Source: Actinomycetes bacterium (lineage in GTDB: Bacteria > Actinomycetota > Acidimicrobiia > Acidimicrobiales > Ilumatobacteraceae). From it: a stretch of DNA of 40,707 nucleotides. The notes under the pieces are model-generated. The model worked only from the letters and a program-made list of their open reading frames with translations. It was not told the origin of the DNA and ran no database searches. Below are positions 17,105 through 24,681 of the stretch, piece by piece. Every line of letters begins with the position of its first letter. Position 1 is the first letter of the stretch. The DNA is taken from positions 1 to 40,707 of the forward strand of contig JANYKS010000038.1 in the NCBI GenBank assembly GCA_025358125.1. Direction: 5' to 3'. The translations under genes were made by a program, and so were the position numbers.

Positions 17105-17977
17105 AGGGTTTTGGTCACCGGTGCGGGTGGCCAGCTCGGCCGCGATTGCGTGCTCGCCTGCGAAGCCGTCGGCGACGAGGTGTTCGGGTTCGATCACGCC
17201 TCACTGGATGTCGGCGACCGCGACTCGGTGATGGGCGCCATTACGTCGTTGCGCCCCGACGCAGTGTTGCACTGCGCGGCCTGGACCGCCGTCGACGATT
17301 GCGAGAGCGACCCCGACCGCGCCTACGGGGCAAACGCGCTGGCCGTGCGTTGGGTTGCGCAGGCCTGCGACAGCGCCGGTGCGCACCTCGTCAACATCAG
17401 CACCGACTACGTCTTCGACGGCGTCAAGGCAACGCCCTATCGGGAGTGGGACACGCCGAACCCGCAGTCGGTGTACGGTGCATCGAAGCTCGCCGGTGAA
17501 CGCGAGGCGCTCGCACTCGGTGCACACGCGACGGTGGTCCGCACGAGTTGGCTGTGCGGCGAGTACGGCAACAACATGGTCAAGACCATCATGCGACTCG
17601 CGAACGAGCGGTCTGAGCTCGCGTTCGTCGACGATCAGGTCGGGCACCCGTCGCTGTGCGCAGACCTCGCGCCGATGATCCGCCGGTTGGCGCTCGACCG
17701 TCGCGCCGGAGTGCATCACGTCACCAATCAGGGTCCGGTCAGCTGGTATGGGTTCGCCCAGGCCGTTGTCGGCGCGATGGGCAAGCCACCTTCGATGGTC
17801 CGCCCGATCGCAACGGCCGATCTCAAGCCGCGGCGCCCAGCCGAACGACCTGCCAACAGCGTTCTCGACAACGCGGTGCTGCGGCTCGGCGGCGTAGAGC
17901 TGTTGCCGGATTTCCGGGAATCGGTCGCAACGCTCGTCGCCAAGCTGAGCGCGTCGACCGGGTCTGCACCCGCCTGA
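17102..17977 (+). CDS. rmlD: dTDP-4-dehydrorhamnose reductase
   Basis: RmlD reduces dTDP-4-keto-L-rhamnose to dTDP-L-rhamnose with NAD(P)H, the last step of the pathway. The 291-residue SDR has MRVLVTGAGGQLG at the start, CAAWTAVDDCE, STDYVFDG and the catalytic YGASK. The true start is the last of four ATGs spaced 14 bases apart, because only that one continues into the Rossmann fold. Initiation may depend on ribosomes re-starting along the upstream mini-ORFs. It converges on the NirK-like gene with 25 bases between stops. Confidence 0.93.
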   Translation: MRVLVTGAGGQLGRDCVLACEAVGDEVFGFDHASLDVGDRDSVMGAITSLRPDAVLHCAAWTAVDDCESDPDRAYGANALAVRWVAQACDSAGAHLVNISTDYVFDGVKATPYREWDTPNPQSVYGASKLAGEREALALGAHATVVRTSWLCGEYGNNMVKTIMRLANERSELAFVDDQVGHPSLCADLAPMIRRLALDRRAGVHHVTNQGPVSWYGFAQAVVGAMGKPPSMVRPIATADLKPRRPAERPANSVLDNAVLRLGGVELLPDFRESVATLVAKLSASTGSAPA

Positions 17978-18002
17978 CTTCGCTCAACGCGGTGGGCCGG
18001 AC

Positions 18003-19172
18003 TCAGTGGCCGGCGGCCGTTGTCGTGGCGACCTCGCCTGCCTGGAACAGCCCGAGCGCCCCTTTGCCGACGTTGGCGAACTTGTGGGTCACGATCGGGT
18101 AGAGCCCTGCGGCATCGAGGGTGAACTCGACGAAGCCACCCTGTGCGGGCTGGAGATCGAGTGCTTGCGATCCACCGCTGCGGGCATCGGGCTGGAGGGT
18201 GTAGCTGCCCTCCTTGAACACAGTGTCGAATATGGTGCCGACGATGTGGAAGGAAGAGTTCTCCGATGGTCCGGCGTCGACCACCCACACCCGGACTCGC
18301 TGATTCGGCTCGACCCGGATCGGGCTGAACTTGTACTGGCTGGCGTAACCGTTGAAGACCACGGCATCGGGCTTCTCGTTGATCATCTTGGCGAGATCAC
18401 CCGGCTGTCCCTGCGGGCCGGTGTAGATCTCGGACTGGACGAGGAGATACTCGTGGTCGACAGGAGCCAGGACGGGTGGATCGATGATGATCGCCCCGTA
18501 CATACCGTTGCCGATGTGGTGCAGGGCAGGCGCCGTGCCACAGTGATACATGAACGCACCGGCGAACTTGGCTGTGAATTGGTAGACCAGAGATTCACCT
18601 GGCTTGATCGAGCGCATCTCGACGTTCCAGGCCACCTTGCTGGCATGGAAATCGAGCGAATGACTCAGTTTGCCGTCGTTCACGAGCGTGACCGTAAAGA
18701 TGTCTCCGACCTTGCCGCGAAGAGCAGGTCCTGGCACTGAGTCGTCGAACGTCCACATCTGCTGGGTGACCCCCGGCGCAACCTCGATCACCTTCTCGGT
18801 CGCGTGCATGGTCAGTTGGTGCTCCGTGCCGCCGGGAGCCGGCTTCAGCGTCGGGTCGTATGGCGTCCAACCCGCTGCCGGCATTGCCTGGAAATCGATC
18901 GTGGCGTCGGCGCTCGCGGTTTTCGGCGCAGCCGCACCACTGGTCGAACCACGTGCGCTACCGGTACTACCGGAACTGACGTCCCGGCGACCGAGCGCGA
19001 GAGCGGAGAGGAACAAAGCGGCCACCCCGATGACGGCCGCAATGATCCACATGCCCCAGCCGACGGACGCACGGCCGGGCTTTGGCGCAGGAGCGCTCAC
19101 AGCGTCGTCCTTGCTGTCGTTCTTGCTGTCGTTCTTGGTGTCGTTCTTGGTGGGGAGTTCTGTATCAATCAC
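18003..19172 (-). CDS. Membrane-anchored NirK-like copper nitrite reductase/multicopper oxidase
   Basis: Two cupredoxin domains follow a membrane anchor (about 41-60) and an Ala/Ser/Thr-rich spacer. Type 1 copper ligands are His171, Cys211, His219 and Met224; type 2 ligands are His176, His210 and the His of VTHKF near the C-terminus. The Asp of HSLDFH and the His of SFHIVG match the catalytic Asp/His pair of NirK. All this fits a copper nitrite reductase or close relative acting outside the membrane. GTG at 19172 (389 residues) is chosen; an ATG at 19241, with AAGGG before it, would add 23 residues. The cytoplasmic tail holds four KND-type repeats from 12-bp units. No other denitrification gene is nearby. 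Confidence 0.75.
   Translation of the reverse strand: MIDTELPTKNDTKNDSKNDSKDDAVSAPAPKPGRASVGWGMWIIAAVIGVAALFLSALALGRRDVSSGSTGSARGSTSGAAAPKTASADATIDFQAMPAAGWTPYDPTLKPAPGGTEHQLTMHATEKVIEVAPGVTQQMWTFDDSVPGPALRGKVGDIFTVTLVNDGKLSHSLDFHASKVAWNVEMRSIKPGESLVYQFTAKFAGAFMYHCGTAPALHHIGNGMYGAIIIDPPVLAPVDHEYLLVQSEIYTGPQGQPGDLAKMINEKPDAVVFNGYASQYKFSPIRVEPNQRVRVWVVDAGPSENSSFHIVGTIFDTVFKEGSYTLQPDARSGGSQALDLQPAQGGFVEFTLDAAGLYPIVTHKFANVGKGALGLFQAGEVATTTAAGH
19105..19152. repeat. Four 12-bp tandem repeats in the NirK-like N-terminus
   Basis: Units of the type TCGTTCTTGGTG (plus strand) at 19105, 19117, 19129 and 19141 encode KNDT/KNDS/KDD in the cytoplasmic tail on the minus strand. Confidence 0.88.
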
Positions 19173-19296
19173 GGCGTATCTGACCTTCTGTCGAGTTCTG
19201 ATGCCAGCCTGTTCCTCCAAAATTCGCCCGAGAAGGGCCATTGGTCCCTTGGTAGGTTTGCGACGACCGGCATCGCCTCGACCGGGAACTCGGGTT

Positions 19297-19695
19297 TCAG
19301 CGCTCGGCGGTGGCCAACCCCGGCGTGACGCCGGTGTCGGTGAACGCACTCAGGATCTGCGCGTCGCTGACGGGGCGGTAGTCCCAGACATCGACGCCGA
19401 CGTTCACCTGCCGGCCGTTGACCTTCCATCGCTCGTGGACATGGCCGTTGAGCAGGACGAGGCCCGCGTCGGCCGGGCGCTGGCCGGCGAGGCGTTCGAC
19501 GAGCGCGAGGCTGTCGGCGATCGGGCCGAGCGCGACATCGCCGAGGACCCACACCTCGTCGTCGCTCGACACCGTCTCGTTCCAGCGCCGAATGAGTTCG
19601 TCGTTCATCTCGCGCACGTCGGCAAACGGGCGATCGCAGTAGCGGATGATGTTCACGTGACCGAGGTGCAGGTCACTGGTCCAATATCTCGCCAT
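19297..19695 (-). CDS. Calcineurin-like phosphoesterase with internal deletion
   Basis: The 132-residue protein begins like small metallophosphoesterases: TSDLHLGH (Asp8, His10), RPF, EMNDELIRRWN, VWVLGDVALG (Asp53). It ends like them too: NGHVHERW (His85, His87) and NVGVDVW. The middle is missing. After VERLAG one expects a GNHD loop and a further His-containing segment before the RP-D-G/GHVHE part, but here VERLAG runs straight into QRPADAGLVLLNGHVHE. Relatives are about 165-180 residues. Two metal-binding motifs are therefore gone and the enzyme is probably inactive, though the frame is intact. It lies between fcl and the NirK-like gene on the same strand. Confidence 0.75.
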   Translation of the reverse strand: MARYWTSDLHLGHVNIIRYCDRPFADVREMNDELIRRWNETVSSDDEVWVLGDVALGPIADSLALVERLAGQRPADAGLVLLNGHVHERWKVNGRQVNVGVDVWDYRPVSDAQILSAFTDTGVTPGLATAER

Positions 19696-19719
19696 ACCGG
19701 AAGGCTAACGGCAGCCCAC

Positions 19720-19899
19720 TCAGGCGGATGTCGCCGCAAGGCGGGCCTGCTGCCGACAATGGCGGGCCATTTCGTGTGGAAGGTCGTCGTCGACGAGGAC
19801 CGCGACCGATGACTTCAGCGCGTGCTGGCGGAACCGCCGGAACGATCGAAACTGCTGTCCGGCGACCGAGGGTGAGAGTAGGGTCAAGAGTAGGTTCAT
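19720..19899 (-). CDS. Possible small hypothetical protein (59 aa)
   Basis: In the 246-base gap between fcl and the phosphoesterase an ATG at 19899 preceded by GAGGG opens a 59-codon frame with GC-rich third positions. The product begins hydrophobic (MNLLLTLLSPS), has a basic centre, then VAVLVDDDLPHEMARHC. I recognise no family. It is on the same strand as its neighbours with spacings of 42 and 24 bases, which favours a real gene, but there is no independent support. Confidence 0.4.
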   Translation of the reverse strand: MNLLLTLLSPSVAGQQFRSFRRFRQHALKSSVAVLVDDDLPHEMARHCRQQARLAATSA

Positions 19900-19941
19900 T
19901 GGTCCCTCGTGAGTTCGATACCCAGCCAACCCCGGGGCGAT

Positions 19942-21126
19942 TTAGACGCCTGTCGGTGCGCGTTCGGCTTCCTCGCGGTTGGCGAGATACCAGTCGAGCG
20001 TGCGCCTCAGGCCCTCTTCGAAGGCCATCTGGGCCCTCCACCCGAGGAGCTCCTCGGCGCGTTCCACCGATACCCGCCGACGCGGCTGGCCGTCGGGCTT
20101 CGTCGGGTCCCACACGAGGTCGCCGGTGTAGCCGACGAGGCGGGCGATCGTCTCGACGGTTTCGCGGATGGTGACCTCGCAGTCGTTGCCGATGTTGATC
20201 GGATCCGCACCGACATGAGTGCCGGCGGCGATCACGATTGCTTCGGCCGCATCCTCGACGTACAGGTATTCGCGGCTCGCCCGCCCGGTTCCCCAGACGT
20301 CGATCTTGTCGGCGCCGGATTCCTTCGCTTCCACGCACTTCTTGATCAGCGCCGGAATCACGTGGGAGACGGCCGGGTGGAACTTGTCGCCGGGCCCGTA
20401 CAGGTTGGTCGGGATCAGATACGCGAACCGCTGCCCGTACTGCTGGGCGTTGACCTGGGCGTGGATCAGGTGGGCCTTCTTGGCGATGCCGTACGGCGCG
20501 TTTGTCTCCTCCGGGTAGCCGTCCCACAGGCTCGCCTCGCGGAACGGCACAGGGGTGAACTTCGGGTACGAGCAGACGGTGCCGACGAGCGTGGTCTTGT
20601 CGACCGAGCTCGATCCCCTTGCCGCCTCGATGATGTAGGTGCCCATCAGCAGGTTGTGCAGGTACAGCGTTGCGGGAGCGACCTGGTTGTAGCCGATGCC
20701 CCCGACTCTGGCCGCGAGATGGATGACATGATCGGGCTGCACATCGGCGAGCAGCCGCTCTGCTGTTCCGGGCACGGTGAGGTCGTATTCGGCGCTGCGT
20801 GGCGAAACGACGTGCGCATTCTGGGCCTTCAACCTGGCAACGACCACCCTGCCGAGGAACCCGGACCCGCCAGTGACGAGAACTGTCTTGCCGTTCCATT
20901 CTGCTGGGTCGGGACTGGTCTCCGCTGCGCTTCGACTGCTCCCTTCTGCTGGGTCGGGACTGGTCTCCGCTGCGCTTCGACTGCTCCCTTCTGCTGGGTC
21001 GGGACTGGTCTCCGCTGCGCTTCGACTGCTCCCTCCCGGCAGCTCGTCGCTGGCGCTTCCCTCGCTGCGTGCTGCTGGGTCGGGACTGGTCTCGGCTGCG
21101 CTTCCCTCGCTGCTGCTTGCGCTCAT
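19942..21126 (-). CDS. fcl: GDP-L-fucose synthase with a repeat-built N-terminal extension
   Basis: The enzyme epimerises and reduces GDP-4-keto-6-deoxymannose to GDP-L-fucose. The SDR core starts near residue 77 and has GGSGFLG (86-92), HLAARVGGIGYN, GTVCSYP, the catalytic YGIAK and NLYGPGDKFHP, as in the family. Usual length is about 310-320; here it is 394 because about 76 residues precede the core. That stretch is three perfect copies of a 15-residue Ser/Ala/Glu/Pro-rich unit (GSSRSAAETSPDPAE) plus degenerate copies. There is no alternative start between the repeats and the core, so the repeats appear to be translated. The start is ATG at 21126. The needed dehydratase (gmd) lies at 29793. 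Confidence 0.88.
   Translation of the reverse strand: MSASSSEGSAAETSPDPAARSEGSASDELPGGSSRSAAETSPDPAEGSSRSAAETSPDPAEGSSRSAAETSPDPAEWNGKTVLVTGGSGFLGRVVVARLKAQNAHVVSPRSAEYDLTVPGTAERLLADVQPDHVIHLAARVGGIGYNQVAPATLYLHNLLMGTYIIEAARGSSSVDKTTLVGTVCSYPKFTPVPFREASLWDGYPEETNAPYGIAKKAHLIHAQVNAQQYGQRFAYLIPTNLYGPGDKFHPAVSHVIPALIKKCVEAKESGADKIDVWGTGRASREYLYVEDAAEAIVIAAGTHVGADPINIGNDCEVTIRETVETIARLVGYTGDLVWDPTKPDGQPRRRVSVERAEELLGWRAQMAFEEGLRRTLDWYLANREEAERAPTGV
20899..21115. repeat. 45-bp tandem repeat array inside the fcl 5-prime end
   Basis: Three perfect 45-bp copies occupy 20899-20943, 20944-20988 and 20989-21033, each beginning TTCTGCTGGGTCGGGACTGG on the plus strand. Diverged copies follow to about 21115. 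The period is a multiple of three, and the array is open in frame on both strands. Confidence 0.95.
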
Positions 21127-21153
21127 CTGCGCAATGCTACGTGTCGAGCAGGC

Positions 21154-22230
21154 ATGATGGAGGGCGTGCGGGTGGCATACACGTTGGAACAATGTTGGCA
21201 CCGGGTGCCGGGCGGCACCGGTGTGGCCGCGCTCCGAACCGCCGAGGCGATGGACGGTCTGCCCGATGTCGAACTGATCGGAGTCGCCGGCCGTCACGAT
21301 CGGCTCCCCGCCGAGGAGTGGCGTCCGACGATCCCGTGGCGCGAGTTGCCGATCGCCTCGCCGTGGTTGTACGAGGGTTGGCTCCACCTCAACTGGCCTC
21401 GGCCGGAGTCCGTCACCGGCGCCGTCGATCTCGTTCACGCGACGACGCTGATCCCGTGCCCGACCAAACGTCCGCTGATCGTCACGCTCCACGATCTCGC
21501 CTTCTTGCATCGGCCCCAGAACTTCACCAAGCATGGGGTGCGGGTGTTCAACCGCAGCCTCAAGCTGATCAAGCGCTGGGCGGATCTCGTGCTGTGCTGC
21601 TCGCAGTCGACGATGGACGACTGCGTAGCTGCCGGACTGGACGCCGATCGGCTGCGCCTGGTGCCGCTCGGTGTCGACTACGAACACGCCGGCGCGACCG
21701 ACATCGACAGGGTGCGCGCGATGTATCGACTGCCGGAGCGCTACCTGCTGTTTGTCGGCACCGTCGAGCCGCGCAAGAACCTGCGCCGACTGACCCGGGC
21801 GATCAGGCTCCTCGATGAGCCGCTACCTCTTGTGGTCGCCGGTGCGAACGGTTGGGGTGAGGCGGGCGCCGATGTCGAAGGCGATGTGCGTTTCCTCGGC
21901 TTCGTTCCCAAGCAAGACCTTTGGGCGCTCTATGCCGGCGCGCACGTGTTCTGCTATCCGAGCGTGCACGAGGGCTACGGGCTCCCCGTGCTCGAGGCGA
22001 TGGCCCAGGGGACCCCCGTGGTCACGAGTAGCGACACGGCCACCGAGGAGGCCGCCGACGGGGCGGCCGTGCTCGTCGACCCGAACGACACCGCCGACAT
22101 CGCCCGGGGCATCAGCGAGGCAGTCTCGCGCCGAGCCGAACTGGCCGGCAAGGGTCGCCATCGCGTCGCCAAAGCGACGTGGCACAAGACCGCCGAGATG
22201 ACGGTCGCTGCCTACAACGAACTTGTATAG
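21154..22230 (+). CDS. GT4-family glycosyltransferase
   Basis: The roughly 358-residue protein has the GT-B fold of glycosyltransferase family 4. An early Gly-rich acceptor-side loop (VPGGTG) and HDLAFLHRP are in the N-terminal domain; VGTVEPRKNL opens the donor domain and HEGYGLPVLEAMAQGTPVV holds the E-x7-E pair. Such enzymes transfer mannose, rhamnose, fucose or glucose from nucleotide sugars; specificity cannot be read. Starts at 21154, 21157 (ATG) or 21172 (GTG, with GGAGGG seven bases upstream) are all possible. It is divergent from fcl with only about 27 bases between, and heads a run of three glycosyltransferase genes. Confidence 0.88.
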   Translation: MMEGVRVAYTLEQCWHRVPGGTGVAALRTAEAMDGLPDVELIGVAGRHDRLPAEEWRPTIPWRELPIASPWLYEGWLHLNWPRPESVTGAVDLVHATTLIPCPTKRPLIVTLHDLAFLHRPQNFTKHGVRVFNRSLKLIKRWADLVLCCSQSTMDDCVAAGLDADRLRLVPLGVDYEHAGATDIDRVRAMYRLPERYLLFVGTVEPRKNLRRLTRAIRLLDEPLPLVVAGANGWGEAGADVEGDVRFLGFVPKQDLWALYAGAHVFCYPSVHEGYGLPVLEAMAQGTPVVTSSDTATEEAADGAAVLVDPNDTADIARGISEAVSRRAELAGKGRHRVAKATWHKTAEMTVAAYNELV

Positions 22231-22240
22231 GTTGGCTCGA

Positions 22241-23359
22241 GTGGGTCACACACCGATACCGGTATCGGTCAATCTGCTCTGGTGCGTGCCCGCAAAGGTG
22301 GGGGGCAGCGAGGACTATCTCGTGCGTCAGCTCCTCGGCCTGGCGGAGATCGAGTCCGACATCGCGCCGACGCTGTACGCGCCGGCCGGTTTCGGAGCTG
22401 CCCATCCCGACCTGGCCATGCGGTTCCCGGTCGTCGAAGCGCCGATCGACGGATCGAACCGCACCCGGCGGGTGCTGGCCGAGCACGTCTGGCTCGCGAA
22501 CAGGACGCGGGGCAGCCTTCTCGTCCACCACGGCGGCGGCACAGTCCCATCGCGCGGCACTCGCCCAATCGTGCTCACGATCCATGATCTGCAGTACCTC
22601 ACCTATCCGCAGTATTTCAGCACGATCAAGCGGAACTACCTCCGCGCGGCGATGCCCAGATCCGTATCTCGGGCGGACGTGATCACCGTGCCGACCGAGT
22701 ACGTTCGGGCGAGCGTGATCGAGACATTTCGAGTTGCGGATGAGCGGGTGATCGTCGTTCCCCACGGGATGGAGTCCACGCTCGGCAACGACGCAACCGA
22801 TGCCGACACGCTCCGCGCCCGGTACGGGCTCGGCGATGGCCCGATCATCGTGCTTCCAGCGATGACACACCCGCACAAGGGTCATCTGTTCCTGCTCGGG
22901 ATGATGGCTTCCCGATGGACCGATCCGTCGCTGCGGCTCGTGTTCACAGGGGGCGCGGGCGCCGCTGAGGCCGAGGTCCGCAGGTCGACCGAGCAGCTCG
23001 GGCTGGGAGATCGGGTGGTGCGTACCGGGCGGGTGCCGGCCGCCGACCGCGACGGGCTGTTGCGGATGGCCGCTGCGATGGTGTTCCCCAGCGAATACGA
23101 AGGATTCGGCGCGCCGGTGATCGAGGCGATGGCGCTCGGCGTTCCGGTGATCTGCAGCGACAGGGCATGCCTGCCCGAGGTTGCCGGTGATGCGGCGATC
23201 GTGCTCCCGCTGGAACCCGACGCGTGGTCCGGTGCGCTCGATCGCGCCGTGGCTGAACGGGACCATTTCGTAGTGGCCGGACGCGCCCGCGCGGCGCAGT
23301 TCACGGCGCGTCTTTCGGGACTGGCACTGCGGGACGCATACGGTCGTGCCCTGCGATGA
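22241..23359 (+). CDS. GT4-family glycosyltransferase
   Basis: This GT-B enzyme has PAKVGGSEDYL near the start (acceptor loop), LTIHDLQYL, then LPAMTHPHKGH and SEYEGFGAPVIEAMALGVPVI with the E-x7-E donor motif. About 372 residues is normal for the family. I place the start at GTG 22241; a TTG at 22223 would overlap the preceding gene by eight bases. Its stop overlaps the next glycosyltransferase start (ATGA). Together the three enzymes probably build one repeating unit or oligosaccharide. Confidence 0.87.
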   Translation: MGHTPIPVSVNLLWCVPAKVGGSEDYLVRQLLGLAEIESDIAPTLYAPAGFGAAHPDLAMRFPVVEAPIDGSNRTRRVLAEHVWLANRTRGSLLVHHGGGTVPSRGTRPIVLTIHDLQYLTYPQYFSTIKRNYLRAAMPRSVSRADVITVPTEYVRASVIETFRVADERVIVVPHGMESTLGNDATDADTLRARYGLGDGPIIVLPAMTHPHKGHLFLLGMMASRWTDPSLRLVFTGGAGAAEAEVRRSTEQLGLGDRVVRTGRVPAADRDGLLRMAAAMVFPSEYEGFGAPVIEAMALGVPVICSDRACLPEVAGDAAIVLPLEPDAWSGALDRAVAERDHFVVAGRARAAQFTARLSGLALRDAYGRALR

Positions 23360-24669
23360 CAACTGCTACTCGCAAATTCGAGCGTCCGCTCCGTCTCGCG
23401 GTGCTGTGTCCGCATTTCGAGCCCGACACAGCGCCGACCGGAGCCGTGATGACGCGGATCGTGCGCGAGCTCGTCGCCGCCGGTCACGAGGTGCACGTGA
23501 TCACGGCGCTGCCGTGGTACCGGAACCACGCGATCGAGCCGGGTTGGGGCGGACGTTGGATCCGGCGCGAGACGACGTCGTGGGGTTCGATCACCCGCGT
23601 CCACCCGTTCCCCGGCAACGACAAGGCCAACCTGTTGCGCCGCGCCCTCGGCTTCGTCGGCTTCAGCGCGCTGGCCGGTTGGTGCGGCATCCGTGGCGGG
23701 CGCGTCGACGGCGTGTTGTCGATGTCTCCGCCATTGACGAACGGCCTGATCGGGTGGACGATCAAGGTCGTTCGACGCGCCCCGCTCGTGTTCAACATCC
23801 AAGACGTCTTTCCCGACGCTGCGATCGAAACGGGCGCGATCACCAACCCCAGGTTGATCTCGTTCGCGTTCTGGCTCGAACGGGTCAGCTATCGGCGGGC
23901 CGACGCAGTGACAGTGCTCAGTACCGATCTGGGCGAAAATGTCGACGCCAAGATCCGACCCCGCGACGGCGCGAAGAACGCGAGTCGACCCGCCGAGCGG
24001 GTGCGGGTGATCCCGAACTTCGTGCTGACCGACGAGATCCGCCCGCTCGACCGCCTGACGCGCTACCGCGAAGAGCTTGGAATCGGGGACGAACCGGTCG
24101 TGCTGTACGCTGGCAACGTCGGATTCTCGCAGTCCCTCGAATTGATGCTTCACGCAGCTCGCGCCCTGCCGCACGCGACGTTCGTGATCAACGGCGACGG
24201 CGTTGCGAAGGCGTCGTTGACGAGTGCGGCGGCCGGCCTCGCGAACGTGCGCTTCGGCGGCTATCAGCCGATGGATCGCCTCGCAGAGGTGCTCGCCACC
24301 GGCGACATCCACGTCGTTGCGCTCAAGGCCGGCCTCGGCAGGGTCAGCGTGCCGTCGAAGACCTACTCGATCCTGGCAGCGGGGCGGCCCGTCGTCGCCG
24401 CGATCGATCCGGGCACCGAAGTGCCGAGGATCCTCGCTGGTTCGGGCGCCGGCATCGCCGTGGCTCCCGACGAGCCCGCGGCTTTCATCGACGCCGTTGC
24501 GGCACTGCTCGCCGATCCGGCGCGCCGCGAGGCCATGGGCCACGCCGGCCGGGCCTGGGTCGAGCATGCGGCCTCGCCGGCATCGGTCGCGATCGCCTAC
24601 GAGGCGCTGTTCAGGGAACTCGCCGCGGCCCGCACCGGCCGACGGGGGAACGGGCGGCGAAGGCAGTAA
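23356..24669 (+). CDS. GT4-family glycosyltransferase (WcaI-like)
   Basis: The 437-residue protein resembles the WcaI-type group: LCPHFEPDTAPTG at the start, VITALPWYRN, FNIQDVFPDAAIETG, LYAGNVGFSQSLE at the donor domain start, and VPSKTYSILAAGRPVVA where other members have the E-x7-E motif. WcaI is named for a colanic-acid fucosyltransferase, so fucose transfer is possible here given the fcl and gmd genes, but this is inference. The C-terminus is Arg/Gly-rich. It overlaps the previous gene by four bases and is followed after 12 bases by a membrane protein gene. Confidence 0.85.
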   Translation: MTTATRKFERPLRLAVLCPHFEPDTAPTGAVMTRIVRELVAAGHEVHVITALPWYRNHAIEPGWGGRWIRRETTSWGSITRVHPFPGNDKANLLRRALGFVGFSALAGWCGIRGGRVDGVLSMSPPLTNGLIGWTIKVVRRAPLVFNIQDVFPDAAIETGAITNPRLISFAFWLERVSYRRADAVTVLSTDLGENVDAKIRPRDGAKNASRPAERVRVIPNFVLTDEIRPLDRLTRYREELGIGDEPVVLYAGNVGFSQSLELMLHAARALPHATFVINGDGVAKASLTSAAAGLANVRFGGYQPMDRLAEVLATGDIHVVALKAGLGRVSVPSKTYSILAAGRPVVAAIDPGTEVPRILAGSGAGIAVAPDEPAAFIDAVAALLADPARREAMGHAGRAWVEHAASPASVAIAYEALFRELAAARTGRRGNGRRRQ

Positions 24670-24681
24670 CCTCGCATACTC

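Noticed and set aside
19900..19941. Shared GGGACCAAT before ATGs at 19899 and 19241 as a special motif
   Set aside because: It is simply a ribosome binding site plus start codon context occurring twice.
20899..21115. CRISPR-like array
   Set aside because: The 45-bp units are directly adjacent with no unique spacers, and no cas gene is present.
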